Assembly (NCBI GenBank): GCA_964442785.1
Contig: CAYTZW010000011.1
Coordinates: forward strand, 1 to 37,310
Length of the DNA: 37,310 nucleotides
Direction of reading: 5' to 3'
DNA from: SIG223 sp964442785
Lineage (GTDB): Bacteria > Bacillota_I > Bacilli_A > RFN20 > DUOF01
The notes beneath the pieces were generated by a model, which was not told where the DNA came from, ran no database searches, and was given only the letters and a program-made list of their open reading frames with translations. Position 1 is the first letter of the stretch. Each line of letters starts with the position of its first letter. Positions 9,473 through 19,273 of the stretch are shown here, one piece after another. The translations under genes were made by a program, and so were the position numbers.

Positions 9473-12400
9473 TTACTTTTTCTTCTTTTTCATTCTAATT
9501 AGTATTAGTATCAATGCTATTGCAACAACTCCTCCTGATATTAAAGTCAAAATCATTTTGGTATTGTTTTGAGTAGGAATTGTTTCTGTTTCTATAAAAT
9601 TCAATTTTTGACTTGTTTCTTTATCTATTACAAAAGAAAATAAATAGTCTGCTTTATCAGTATCTAAGTCAATTATTAAAGTGTAATCATCAATAGATAA
9701 TATTTGTACTTCTCTTTCAGTAAGTTCTAAATATGAATGTACATAATATTTATTGGAACTGTCATAATATGTTATAACTACTGTATCTCCTGCTTGATAT
9801 TCACCCTTATCAATTTTTACCAAAGCTTTTTTAGTAAGAGGATCTATATAACTATATTTGCTATTTTCTATATCGATAGATATTTCTGTTTCTTCTAAAT
9901 CTTCTCCAAATAAAGAAATCTTATGATTATTATTAATTCCAAAACAAATATGAGTATAGTTACCAGAACTATCCACTATTTTGAAATCATAATATCCTTT
10001 TTCGGTAATTAAACTTACATCATCATAATCTTGTTCATATCCATTTAAGAATATTGTTATTTTATCTCCATACTCTACATCATTGTCAATATAAAGATGA
10101 ACTCCAGTATGTAAGTTTTCAAATACTTTATTTTCTTCTAAAGGTATTTTTCTTTCATTTTCTTCTAATGCTTCATTTACATCATAAATACTTACAATAG
10201 GTTTTGTAGTATCTTTTACAATGATTTTAACTTTAACATTAGTAATGTTATCTCCAACATTGTCTGTTTCTGGATTATAAGATTTTGCATTGTCGGATAA
10301 ACTATAAGTAAGAATATATTCTCCTACTTTACTTGTATCTATTTCTCCACTTATGGTTACCTTATCTTTAGTTAAATCTTTATTGTAATTATCTGATACA
10401 CTCTTTACAAATTGCAAATAGAAATCTTCTAAAGAAACCTTTGCTCCTCTTTCTATCGTATAGGAATAATCAGATACACCATCATAAACAATCGTTTTAT
10501 CATCGGTAAAGTTTATAGTTGGTTTAGTCATATCAACAACATAAACATATCTAGTTGCCGTGCTTGTATTACCACTTTTATCACTTGCAGAATAAGTAAT
10601 TACATAAGTTCCTAATACTGATGTATCTACTGTAGCAATTCCTGATTGTTGATTTCCTTCATTATCAATATAAGTAATATTTTTAGATATTTCAGTTATT
10701 GCTCCGTCAATTTCATCTTCTGCTGTAGGCCATTTTTCAGTATATATACCGTTGTAATCTATAATTATACGGTTATTGGTATCCGCTAAACGAATATTAG
10801 GTCCTTTTTTATCTTGGATATCAACCGTTATTTTTAAGATAGAAGAAGAAATACTATTTACTTCGGTAGTCTCAACACATTTTACATATAAATAGTAAGT
10901 TCCCATTTCTCTTTTATCAAGGAATTGTCTTTTAACATCATTTTCTTCTAAGAATTGTTTTTCTATGGATACTTCCTTGTTTTTACTACTATCATATTTA
11001 TAAATAGAAATATCTAATTCGCATTGGTCTTTATTGCACATAAAATATTCATCTAAAAATAATTGATAATCATTATTGTTGACATTAACAGCATCAACAT
11101 TAATTGTATTGCTTGTTATTCCTATTTTGATTATTTCGGGTACGGTGCCAACGATTTGAACACGACGATAAATGTTTTGAGATTGAATACCTATGGCACG
11201 ATTTTGTTCAAAATATTTAATAAAGAAATTACTTCCTTCACTTCCTGTAATTTGAGAAAAACTACTATAAGTTCCCTCTGCAAAACAAGATGATGTCCAA
11301 TATGTATTTAAAGTAGTTACATTTAATTGGTTAACAGAAATTGGACAAACTTCTTTTCCTGCTGCATTGTTCCATTTTTTAATTTGGAAACCTATTAGTT
11401 TTCCTTCTCCTAAATCACTTTCAAATAATTCGTGTATACCGTTCACATCTCTATAATAAACACCTGATTCAGTGTATTTAGTAGTTGAGCCTGAAGTGCT
11501 TATATAAGTTGTTTGATAATCAACTAGCTTAGTTGTATCAACGATACCTTCTTCATTATCCATAATGCTATCTTTGTCAAAGCTAAAATATGGACCTTCA
11601 AGATAAGCAATTCGAAGTTCAATTCGATTATTTAGAGCACTCTTATATTCTGCAGAATCCAAATAAGCATCAATACTAGTGTCATATTTAGATTGTAATT
11701 CTTTAATATAAGCATTTGTATCATTACATAATCTAATATCTCCAGTTTTATTCAATGAAGCACTAGAAGGATCAGTTGCTTCAAAACAAACGTACGCTTT
11801 AGAACCTTCTTTATCAAAATCTAAATCAATATAAAAATCATTATTGGTTATTCTATTAATAGTTCCATTTTTATATTTTACAATAGCTTCAAGGAAAGGT
11901 ACAAAATCCGTTCCAATCGCAATATCTATTCTTCGTGGCATTAGCATATTATCCAAATCACAAACTTCTTCAATATTGCTATCATTAATACAATATAATT
12001 TAACTTTTCCGTCTTCAATAAGAGTAGCAATATTATCAGTATTAAAGGAAATTTGTGGAGGAACACTTGCTTTTAAATAGAAAGGATAATATTCTTCATA
12101 AACATTTCCTGCTAAGTCGATAACTTGAATATGCAAATAATAACTTTCGGTTTGATTACTTTCTAAACCTTTACATAACAAAATTTCCATTTCACTGGGT
12201 GTTAAGTATCCGTCTTTGTTTTTACTAACAGAAACTCCAGCTAATACTTTTTCTAAATCATTTGTATTTGTTGTGTAAGTATCTTTAACAGAGTTAATCA
12301 TTGATATATCAATAATGTTTTTATAACCACAAGTCGAATTATCTTTTTTAGTAATAACTTCTATTTCGTTTAAGAAATTTGAAGAAACGGCTGAACCATT

Positions 12401-15400
12401 TATTGCTACTGGCGCTTCTTTATCAAGTAAAATTGTTTTACGATAAAGGGAAGTAACATTACCTGCTTCATCTGTAGCAACATAAAATAGTTTATATCTA
12501 CCTGATTCTTCTATTTCAAAGAAGGTATTTTCTTTTATAGTAGTACCACTCAAATCATTTAAAAGAAGTTGAGCTGAAGTTATGTCAGGAGAACTTTCAG
12601 CCATTAAACGATATTTAATTTTTACATTTCCGCTTCCTTCATCATTTGGAGTAAATTTAATATGCAAATTATTATTATACCAACCATTTCTCATCTTAGC
12701 AGTATCTTCATTTTCATCATAATATATTTGGACACTATCTTCCATATTAGGAGCTACAAGATCAACTTTAATTTGGCAGTTTTCCTTAATATCATTTTTA
12801 GTATCTTGGTTATATTCTTTAGTTTCTGGTCCGACAACATAATAAGCTTCATTGTCATATACATCTTTAGCATAGATAACTAAATAATAAATTCCTGTTT
12901 GATTTAACGGATAACCTAATCCTATTTCTTTTTGACCAGCAGAAACAGTTTTCCTTATTAAAGATACACTATTTAAATTATCTGGCTCTGGTAAATTTGA
13001 TTTTGCTATAAAAACATATCCCACTTCACTTAAATCACTATCATCATCTATAATTCTTACATTAATTGTTACGGCTTCTTTTGACCAAGTATTATGATAA
13101 TTCCAACCATTTCCTACATATGTATAGTAAGGAGCAGTCTTATCAATACCATTAATTTCTTCATACTTTATTGTTTCATTTCCTGCCATATCTTGAATAT
13201 AAAATGTCCATTCCCCATTTTCATCAATGTGTCCTTCTGAAGAAGAATTCGTACAATTTACTATTTCTTCGCTATCCAATTCATAATGTCCTTTTAAATA
13301 ACAATGTCTTTTAATAGAGCTTCTACTATTTGAAGTTACAAATTCAAATTTTCTTTTTTGTGCAGAAGATGTTGAATTAGACCATTTGATTTCAAAATCA
13401 TCAGCAACTCTATCTACTTTGATATATAAGGTTTCCTCTACTTCGTTGTCATAAATATCATACCCTTTTATGACAAATTTGAATTTTCCTCCATCTAAAT
13501 TGGAACTATTAAAATAATTTGTGTCTGAAATTAATGTTTTTAAATTTATTAGGGCTTCCTTGCCAGTAGAATTTGTAGGATTACCGACAATTTCCAAATA
13601 ATATTTAATGTTATTCCTTGAACTTATTCCATATTCATAAAGCCATTCGATATACATTTTCTCAGCATTAGCAATCATACGATTTTCTGAAAAATCATCT
13701 TCGATAACATACATATCAAAAGTGATTTTAGAAATTTTTTGAGCATCTGAAAATTTAACAGAAAATTCTAAATCATCTTTTAACCAAGATTTTTCACTTT
13801 CAATATTATCTTTTTCTATTCCCACAAATTCAATATTAGGAACATCAAAATCCACAATATACAATTTAGAACCAATTACAACTTCACCAGTGCTATCCAT
13901 AACTCCTATATTAAGGTACCATTCGCCACTTTCATTATTTTTTAAATATTGATAGAATTTTGAATCGGTACCAAATTCATATTTTTGGTATTCTTTTTCA
14001 CTAAGTTCCGCATAATTATTTTCATTATTAACTTTGAAATCTTCACAAGTTGAAAAAGTAGTTAAAGTAGTTGCTTCTTTAGTCCAAGAATAACATATTT
14101 GCGAAATTGTAAATACAGAAGTAGAAACTTTTTCAATAGTAAAAGCTACTTGCTTTCCGTTTAAAGTTACAATATTTTCTTCATCAAATGTTAAAATAGG
14201 AGCAACATAGTTGAATTTTCCTTTCAAGTTTTCACTATTTTCTTCATTTCCATAATAACTTTCATTTCCTGCTTTATCTCGATAATAAACAATGATATTT
14301 TTGATATCTTCTGTAGGCTTATAAACTTTATTTTCTTTATCAATAGATAAATCAATCCATTCTGCACTATCTGAGTATTCTTTATTAGTCCCAAAAGTGT
14401 ATTTCAATACTTCTTTTTCAGAAATGACATTAAGTACGTTTGTAGTAATGGATACATATTGATTATTGTTTTCAACCACTGCATTTCCTATTCTAACATC
14501 CAAAGTATCACTCACTTTATCTAAATATAAATAATTTTTATCCCACTCTTCAACATAATAAGAATAAGATAATTCTTCACTGCAATTATTTCCCTTATCG
14601 CAGACTTTAAATTTGAAATTGTAGAAGCCACTTTCAGTCCAAATTACTTCACTTTCATATTTTGCAAAACTACTCCATTCATTCCATTCAGAAGTGTCAT
14701 TTTCTTTTGTTTGGTAACTATATTCATAATGACCAAATCCAGCATTTCCTATTTCATAATAACTAGTATCAGTAGTATCAATATTTAGAACAATTTTATC
14801 ACTTTCATAGCATTCTTTTTCTTCATCATTTTTAAAGCATTTAATAGAATTTAGTATTTTGTATCCGTCATCTAAATCTAATTTAAAAATTGGGTTAGAA
14901 GTAATGCCAAAATAATATTTATATTCAGTTTGATTACCTGCTTTATCATTTATATAAAAAGTAACACGATAATATCCTTCTTTTAACGTACTATAATCAT
15001 AATCAAAAGTTTTTGCTGTTGTTACTTCAGTAGAATTTTCTATTATTGGATAAAAAGTATCATCTTTCCAAATACCACTATCCACATTTATTTTTTCAAT
15101 TTTATAACCATATTCATTAACACCACTTTCACTATTATCATTGAACTTTGTGAAAGTTATTTTAGCTGTTTGTTTATTTTCTTTTAAAAGCCATTTAATA
15201 TTACTAAAATCACAAGTTTTTTCATCATCACATTTAGTAAAATCTGGTGCATTAATATCCATTGTAGGTGCTCCATTATCAATATAAAACTTATAAGTTT
15301 GTGTATAAACATTAGGTGTAGTTAAATTTCCATTATCAGGAACATTATCATAAACTTTAAAAACATAAGTTTTTGAAGTATCAATAGTTAAATAATTAAT

Positions 15401-16012
15401 AGCAGAAGTTATTTCTTCTTCTATACTTCCTCCAGTTGTACAATTATCTTCATTTTCAATATCACAAGTTGTATATGTTATTTTAGAAATGCCTGATAAA
15501 GCATCTGTATAATTTGAAAAATCAGAATAATTAATAGAAAACGTTTTACTCCATTGGTTATTATTATCTTCAAGTTTTTTAATTGTTCCAGTAGGAGCAG
15601 TAGTATCAATCATTATATTATACGATTTTATTTCATTTGTAGAAGCAGTCTTAATCCATAATACATATTCCCCATCATCAAACGTTTGTTTGCTGTTAAC
15701 ATTTGAAAAATTGCTTTCTGCAGAATTTTTACATTCTTCAGTATCACTTTTTTTACAAACATAATAACTATCACTTGTTTTATTATTATCATAAGTTAAC
15801 GTTACATTTTTATTATTATTCCAAGTGTCAAGTTCATAGAAAACCTCTGTTATATTTCCATTATCATCTGTAATAGTATATGACAAATCAAAGCCATCTA
15901 CATTTAAATTAGCTGCACTTAGTTTTATTCCCATATTAAAAATAAACAATAACATTAAAAAGAATGTCCCCATCAAAGATACAATCCCATATAAGCGTTT
16001 TTTAGGATTCAT
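9473..16012 (-). CDS. Giant membrane-anchored surface protein with Ig-like modules (2179 aa)
   Basis: The start ATG at 16012 follows GGGGGTG by 5 bases. An N-terminal signal/anchor (about residues 8-33) leads into Ig-like modules with DTTAPTG, DKAGN and DEAGNVTSLY signatures. Two DUF5011-like modules follow, at about plus-strand 10200-10830 (DGAITEIS, GTYVITYSASDKSGN). One membrane helix then precedes a poly-lysine tail. There is no LPXTG. Paired cysteines recur, for example CDIENEDNC, CFKNDEEKEC and CKKSDTEEC, matching the layout of the 3114-aa protein encoded 123 bases downstream. The two look like paralogues of one family, though not recent copies, since no long stretch is identical. A surface or adhesive role is inferred from architecture only. 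Confidence 0.9.
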   Translation of the reverse strand: MNPKKRLYGIVSLMGTFFLMLLFIFNMGIKLSAANLNVDGFDLSYTITDDNGNITEVFYELDTWNNNKNVTLTYDNNKTSDSYYVCKKSDTEECKNSAESNFSNVNSKQTFDDGEYVLWIKTASTNEIKSYNIMIDTTAPTGTIKKLEDNNNQWSKTFSINYSDFSNYTDALSGISKITYTTCDIENEDNCTTGGSIEEEITSAINYLTIDTSKTYVFKVYDNVPDNGNLTTPNVYTQTYKFYIDNGAPTMDINAPDFTKCDDEKTCDFSNIKWLLKENKQTAKITFTKFNDNSESGVNEYGYKIEKINVDSGIWKDDTFYPIIENSTEVTTAKTFDYDYSTLKEGYYRVTFYINDKAGNQTEYKYYFGITSNPIFKLDLDDGYKILNSIKCFKNDEEKECYESDKIVLNIDTTDTSYYEIGNAGFGHYEYSYQTKENDTSEWNEWSSFAKYESEVIWTESGFYNFKFKVCDKGNNCSEELSYSYYVEEWDKNYLYLDKVSDTLDVRIGNAVVENNNQYVSITTNVLNVISEKEVLKYTFGTNKEYSDSAEWIDLSIDKENKVYKPTEDIKNIIVYYRDKAGNESYYGNEENSENLKGKFNYVAPILTFDEENIVTLNGKQVAFTIEKVSTSVFTISQICYSWTKEATTLTTFSTCEDFKVNNENNYAELSEKEYQKYEFGTDSKFYQYLKNNESGEWYLNIGVMDSTGEVVIGSKLYIVDFDVPNIEFVGIEKDNIESEKSWLKDDLEFSVKFSDAQKISKITFDMYVIEDDFSENRMIANAEKMYIEWLYEYGISSRNNIKYYLEIVGNPTNSTGKEALINLKTLISDTNYFNSSNLDGGKFKFVIKGYDIYDNEVEETLYIKVDRVADDFEIKWSNSTSSAQKRKFEFVTSNSRSSIKRHCYLKGHYELDSEEIVNCTNSSSEGHIDENGEWTFYIQDMAGNETIKYEEINGIDKTAPYYTYVGNGWNYHNTWSKEAVTINVRIIDDDSDLSEVGYVFIAKSNLPEPDNLNSVSLIRKTVSAGQKEIGLGYPLNQTGIYYLVIYAKDVYDNEAYYVVGPETKEYNQDTKNDIKENCQIKVDLVAPNMEDSVQIYYDENEDTAKMRNGWYNNNLHIKFTPNDEGSGNVKIKYRLMAESSPDITSAQLLLNDLSGTTIKENTFFEIEESGRYKLFYVATDEAGNVTSLYRKTILLDKEAPVAINGSAVSSNFLNEIEVITKKDNSTCGYKNIIDISMINSVKDTYTTNTNDLEKVLAGVSVSKNKDGYLTPSEMEILLCKGLESNQTESYYLHIQVIDLAGNVYEEYYPFYLKASVPPQISFNTDNIATLIEDGKVKLYCINDSNIEEVCDLDNMLMPRRIDIAIGTDFVPFLEAIVKYKNGTINRITNNDFYIDLDFDKEGSKAYVCFEATDPSSASLNKTGDIRLCNDTNAYIKELQSKYDTSIDAYLDSAEYKSALNNRIELRIAYLEGPYFSFDKDSIMDNEEGIVDTTKLVDYQTTYISTSGSTTKYTESGVYYRDVNGIHELFESDLGEGKLIGFQIKKWNNAAGKEVCPISVNQLNVTTLNTYWTSSCFAEGTYSSFSQITGSEGSNFFIKYFEQNRAIGIQSQNIYRRVQIVGTVPEIIKIGITSNTINVDAVNVNNNDYQLFLDEYFMCNKDQCELDISIYKYDSSKNKEVSIEKQFLEENDVKRQFLDKREMGTYYLYVKCVETTEVNSISSSILKITVDIQDKKGPNIRLADTNNRIIIDYNGIYTEKWPTAEDEIDGAITEISKNITYIDNEGNQQSGIATVDTSVLGTYVITYSASDKSGNTSTATRYVYVVDMTKPTINFTDDKTIVYDGVSDYSYTIERGAKVSLEDFYLQFVKSVSDNYNKDLTKDKVTISGEIDTSKVGEYILTYSLSDNAKSYNPETDNVGDNITNVKVKIIVKDTTKPIVSIYDVNEALEENERKIPLEENKVFENLHTGVHLYIDNDVEYGDKITIFLNGYEQDYDDVSLITEKGYYDFKIVDSSGNYTHICFGINNNHKISLFGEDLEETEISIDIENSKYSYIDPLTKKALVKIDKGEYQAGDTVVITYYDSSNKYYVHSYLELTEREVQILSIDDYTLIIDLDTDKADYLFSFVIDKETSQKLNFIETETIPTQNNTKMILTLISGGVVAIALILILIRMKKKKK

Positions 16013-16017
16013 ATCTA

Positions 16018-16078
16018 CACCCCCTTAAATATTCAATTTTCGTAATTACATTATACTAAAAAAACATCAATTTCTCAA
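16018..16078 (-). promoter_or_regulatory. SigA-type promoter and ribosome site of the 2179-aa surface protein gene
   Basis: The minus strand carries TTGAGA (16073-16078), a 17-base spacer and TATAAT (16050-16055), close to the SigA consensus. The leader is only about 30 bases and ends in the GGGGGTG ribosome site at 16018-16024. This promoter stands just after the tyrS terminator, so the gene is its own transcription unit. Confidence 0.75.
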
Positions 16079-16140
16079 TCTAATATTTTCAGTTTATATA
16101 TTTATTTAATAAATAACTATATAATTGCAATCTGTTTGCA

Positions 16141-16166
16141 TAAAAAAAGTGTCTATATAGACACTA
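16141..16166 (-). terminator. Intrinsic terminator of tyrS
   Basis: The 18-base perfect palindrome agtgtctatatagacact (16148-16165) is followed on the minus strand by a run of seven T. The tyrS stop codon TAG (16164-16166) overlaps the stem. Confidence 0.85.
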
Positions 16167-17381
16167 TTCAACAGTAATTTTCAAAAAGTTTTTCTTTCCC
16201 TTTTTAAGTAAAAGATAACCATTTTTAATATTTTCTTCTTTTACTACAAAGTTAAAATCATTAATTTTTTCATCATTTAAAGTCAATCCACCTTGTAAAA
16301 TAAGTCTTCTGGCTTCACTTTTGGAAGGAATAAAGCCACTTATTACACACAAATCCATAATATTTATATTTAGATTTTCTTTAGCTAATGCAAAGGTAGG
16401 AACATTTTCTAAATTTAAACTTCCTGTAAATAAGGCTTTTGCAGCTTCTTCTGCCTTGTCAGCTTTTTCTTTTCCGTGTACTAAATTAGTTAATTCATAC
16501 GCCAATATTTCTTTAGCTTTATTTAATTCTTCTCCTTTAAAACTTTCCATTTTTTTAATTTCTTCAATAGGAATAAATGTTAACATTTTTAAGCATTTAA
16601 TGACATCGCTATCATCAACATTTCTCCAATATTGATAGAATTCAAATGGAGAGGTTTTATTCTCATCTAACCACACGGCACCGCCACTTGTTTTTCCCAT
16701 TTTGGTACCATCGCTTTTTAAAAGTAAGTTAATCGTCATTGCTTCGGCATCTTTAGAAAGTTTTTTTCTAATTAGTTCAGTTCCACCTAACATATTTGAC
16801 CATTGGTCATCACCACCAAATTGCAGATTACAATCATAATTTTGATACAAATAGTAAAAGTCATAAGATTGCATTATCATATAGTTAAATTCTAAGAAAG
16901 ATAAACCTCTTTCCATTCTTTGTTTGTAGCATTCAGCAGTTAGCATTTTATTAACAGAAAAACAAGAACCTACTTCACGTATTAAGTCCACATAATTCAA
17001 ATTCATTAACCAATCAGCATTATTTAACAAAATAGCTTTATTGTTACTAAAATCAATAAATCGGGACATTTGTTTTTTAAAGCATTCTATATTATGATTT
17101 ATATCTTCTTTAGTTAGCATTTTTCGCATATCAGTTCGACCACTTGGATCGCCAATCATCGCTGTTCCTCCACCTACTAAAGCAATAGGTTTATTACCTG
17201 CCATTTGAAGTCTTTTCATCAAACACAAAGCCATAAAATGACCTACGTGCAAACTATCTGCAGTTGGATCAAAACCAATATAAAAGACAGCTTTTCCATT
17301 GTTAACTAACTCTCTAATCTTTTCTTGGTCAGTAACTTGTGCTATTAAACCTCTCTCAATTAATTCTTCATAAATACCCAT
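16164..17381 (-). CDS. tyrS: Tyrosyl-tRNA synthetase
   Basis: This cytoplasmic class I synthetase attaches tyrosine to tRNA-Tyr. The 405 residues are the usual length of the bacterial TyrS type. Visible marks are YIGFDPTADSLHVGH near residues 34-48 (the HIGH site, here HVGH), the tyrosine pocket around QSYDFYYLYQ, GGDDQWSN, and KMGKT as the KMSKS loop. A C-terminal S4-type RNA-binding domain follows (SGFIPSKSEARRLILQGG). The start ATG follows AGGAGG with good spacing. The gene has a T-box leader and its own terminator, so it is expressed alone in response to uncharged tRNA-Tyr. It lies downstream of murC and a YtxH-like gene; the same genes lie near one another in Bacillus subtilis. Identification is secure. 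Confidence 0.97.
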   Translation of the reverse strand: MGIYEELIERGLIAQVTDQEKIRELVNNGKAVFYIGFDPTADSLHVGHFMALCLMKRLQMAGNKPIALVGGGTAMIGDPSGRTDMRKMLTKEDINHNIECFKKQMSRFIDFSNNKAILLNNADWLMNLNYVDLIREVGSCFSVNKMLTAECYKQRMERGLSFLEFNYMIMQSYDFYYLYQNYDCNLQFGGDDQWSNMLGGTELIRKKLSKDAEAMTINLLLKSDGTKMGKTSGGAVWLDENKTSPFEFYQYWRNVDDSDVIKCLKMLTFIPIEEIKKMESFKGEELNKAKEILAYELTNLVHGKEKADKAEEAAKALFTGSLNLENVPTFALAKENLNINIMDLCVISGFIPSKSEARRLILQGGLTLNDEKINDFNFVVKEENIKNGYLLLKKGKKNFLKITVE

Positions 17382-17403
17382 ATTTTTTCCTCCTAAACAA
17401 TAT

Positions 17404-17613
17404 AAAAACGTTCCCTTTCAGGAACGTTTAAAACGCGGTACCATCCTGATTCATAAGTAAATCTTATGCATCTTAATTACTTTAACGCAGTCAACGTCTT
17501 TACTTTTCATAAAGATACTCCAGGGTGTATAACCTATTATTGTTTATCAATTTTCACCAACCATTGACTCTCTACAAAACGCCTTAATAAGTTTCTTCCT
17601 ATCAACGTGTTTT
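17404..17613 (-). promoter_or_regulatory. T-box leader (tRNA-Tyr sensing) of tyrS
   Basis: On the minus strand the T-box core GGATGGTACCGCG (17434-17446) precedes a terminator hairpin AAACGTTCC/GGAACGTTT (17406-17429) and a T run. The UGGU bulge would pair with ACCA, fitting the A discriminator base of tRNA-Tyr. A UAC triplet followed by A (17527-17529), at the expected 3' side of stem I, is the likely specifier and matches tyrosine. By the known mechanism, uncharged tRNA-Tyr stabilises the antiterminator and turns tyrS on. Confidence 0.93.
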
Positions 17614-17643
17614 TATAGTATCATAGTTACTCTTTTAAGTCAA
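17614..17643 (-). promoter_or_regulatory. SigA-type promoter of the tyrS T-box leader
   Basis: TTGACT (17638-17643), an 18-base spacer and TACTAT (17614-17619) are read on the minus strand. The -35 box overlaps the stop codon of the upstream YtxH-like gene (TGA at 17640-17642). Confidence 0.6.
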
Positions 17644-17972
17644 TCTTCCTTTGATTTCTTTACTTCTTTTTTCAAATCCTTCATTGATTTTTTCATTGTT
17701 TTCATTGTTTCCATTCCTTTTTCTTTCATCGAAGTAAAATCAATACTATCAATTTTTTTCTTTAGTTTTTGATATTTATCCATTAAAGAATTTTTGACAT
17801 CATCAACTTTAATATCTTTTATCTCATCATATAATTGAATTAAACATTCTTTAACATCATCGTATAAAGATTCTGGAGTTTGACAAACCTTAAAATCATT
17901 TTGTTTGGCTTTATTAGATATTAAAGAGCCTATCATCACACCTGCACCTAAAAGCAATATATCAGTTAGCAT
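17640..17972 (-). CDS. YtxH-like small membrane-anchored protein (110 aa)
   Basis: A short hydrophobic N-terminus (LLLGAGVMIGSLI, residues about 6-18) is followed by a charged helical region rich in Lys, Asp and Glu, likely a coiled coil, ending in a basic tail. This resembles YtxH-type proteins, which have a glycine-rich membrane segment and a helical tail and lie next to murC in Bacillus subtilis. Similarity is low and the call leans on position. The gene overlaps the end of murC by 11 bases, and its ribosome site (AAGGAG) lies within murC, so the two are translationally coupled. One cysteine pair (C-x12-C) is present. Function is unknown. Confidence 0.8.
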   Translation of the reverse strand: MLTDILLLGAGVMIGSLISNKAKQNDFKVCQTPESLYDDVKECLIQLYDEIKDIKVDDVKNSLMDKYQKLKKKIDSIDFTSMKEKGMETMKTMKKSMKDLKKEVKKSKED

Positions 17973-19212
17973 TATTTTTCATCTCCTTTATTATTTCTTC
18001 TTTAATAGTATTGACATTTTTTGAACTACTCATTAAAAAAAGATAATTTTGATAATTTTTAAAACGTGAAAAATCTTTATCGATAAAGACAATAGACTTA
18101 TCTAAGGTTGCTAAATAGTCATCAGATATTTCTATTCCTTTTTCTTTTAAAGAACATTTTGGAAAAGGTAAAAGATAACTTTCATCGGCTAAAGAAAAGG
18201 TAGAAACAAAATCTTCTGCAAATTTTTTAATTCGTGAATAACGGTCAGGTTGAAAGATTAAAGCTACTTTATAAGTTGGATATTTTTGTCTTATGGCTTC
18301 TAAAGTGGCTTTTATCTCATTTGGGTGATGTCCATAATCATCGATAAAAACGTTAGATTTATAGATATATTCATTAAATCTTCTTTTGGTAATTGGCAAT
18401 TCTTGAATATTAATTTCCTTTTTTAATACATACAATGCTGAAATACACGCTAAAATGTTATATAGATTATGTTTTCCATAGATTTTTAGATTAAATGTTT
18501 TATAAAATTTTCCTTCAATTAATAAATCAAAAGAAGTTCCTTCTTGATGATATTTAATATTAATGGCTCGTATATCATTATTTTTCCCTAATCCATACTT
18601 TATGGTATTCGGAAGTTTTTTTAAAAAGGAATCATCTCCATTTACAATAACTTGTTTTTTAACTTGACTAATAAATTCTATAAAAGCCTGATTATAATCT
18701 TTTTTTGTTTTATAGTAATCTACGTGGTCATAATCAACATTAGTTACAATTAAATAATCAGGTTCATAATTAAGAAAAACTCTTTTATATTCGCACGCTT
18801 CAAAAACAAAATATGGTGAACCTTTATAACAAGAAGTACCATCTCCGATTATAAAATCACTATTTAACAAGTAAGCTAAATTGTTAGAAGTAGAAGTTTT
18901 ACCGTGTGTCCCACATACTCCTATTGAAAGATATTCTTTCATCAAAAGATTTAACATTTCAGGATAAGTAGTTGTTTTTTTGTCCTTTATTTTCATATTT
19001 AAAAAACTATTTCCTAATACGACAATATCATAATTTTCATAACAAAGATGTTCTAAATTATCAATTTTTATATTATGTTTTTTTAATTCTTCTTCAGTAA
19101 AAATATAATCATCTGTGTCTGCTCCTCTTACTTCATATCCTTTTTCTTTTAAAAACAAAGCTAACGAAGCCATACCCGTCCCTTTTATGCCAACTAAATA
19201 ATATTTGTTCAT
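17962..19212 (-). CDS. murC: UDP-N-acetylmuramate--L-alanine ligase
   Basis: MurC adds L-alanine to UDP-MurNAc in the cytoplasm, the first step of the peptidoglycan stem peptide. Seen are the N-terminal nucleotide-sugar motif GIKGTGMASLA (residues 8-18), the ATP loop GVCGTHGKTSTSN (about 97-109), NVDYDHVDYY, and the C-terminal DDYGHHPNEIKATLEA typical of MurC. At 416 residues it is slightly shorter than most MurC proteins. The usual QPH of the C-terminal domain reads QPD (FQPDRYSR), a small oddity. The TGA stop argues for the standard code. The presence of murC means the cell makes peptidoglycan precursors. Its promoter and ribosome site sit inside a hairpin directly upstream. Confidence 0.95.
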   Translation of the reverse strand: MNKYYLVGIKGTGMASLALFLKEKGYEVRGADTDDYIFTEEELKKHNIKIDNLEHLCYENYDIVVLGNSFLNMKIKDKKTTTYPEMLNLLMKEYLSIGVCGTHGKTSTSNNLAYLLNSDFIIGDGTSCYKGSPYFVFEACEYKRVFLNYEPDYLIVTNVDYDHVDYYKTKKDYNQAFIEFISQVKKQVIVNGDDSFLKKLPNTIKYGLGKNNDIRAINIKYHQEGTSFDLLIEGKFYKTFNLKIYGKHNLYNILACISALYVLKKEINIQELPITKRRFNEYIYKSNVFIDDYGHHPNEIKATLEAIRQKYPTYKVALIFQPDRYSRIKKFAEDFVSTFSLADESYLLPFPKCSLKEKGIEISDDYLATLDKSIVFIDKDFSRFKNYQNYLFLMSSSKNVNTIKEEIIKEMKNNAN

Positions 19213-19260
19213 AAAAAAATCACCACTTTATTATATGCAAGTGGTGAGATTAATGTTTAA
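19213..19260 (-). promoter_or_regulatory. Hairpin combining upstream terminator, murC -10 box and murC ribosome site
   Basis: On the minus strand CACCACTT (19239-19246) pairs perfectly with AAGTGGTG (19221-19228) around a 10-base loop. A T run (19213-19219) follows, ending at the murC ATG. It therefore reads as the terminator of the lipoprotein gene. The loop also contains TATAAT (19230-19235), and the 3' arm contains GGTGAT, the only plausible murC ribosome site. A weak -35 (TAAACA, 18-base spacer) lies upstream. Confidence 0.6.
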
Positions 19261-19273
19261 AAAAGTATATTTG

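Noticed and set aside
5..16012. LPXTG-type sorting signals in the two complete giant proteins
   Set aside because: The residues before the last membrane helix contain no LPXTG-like motif, so sortase anchoring is not supported.
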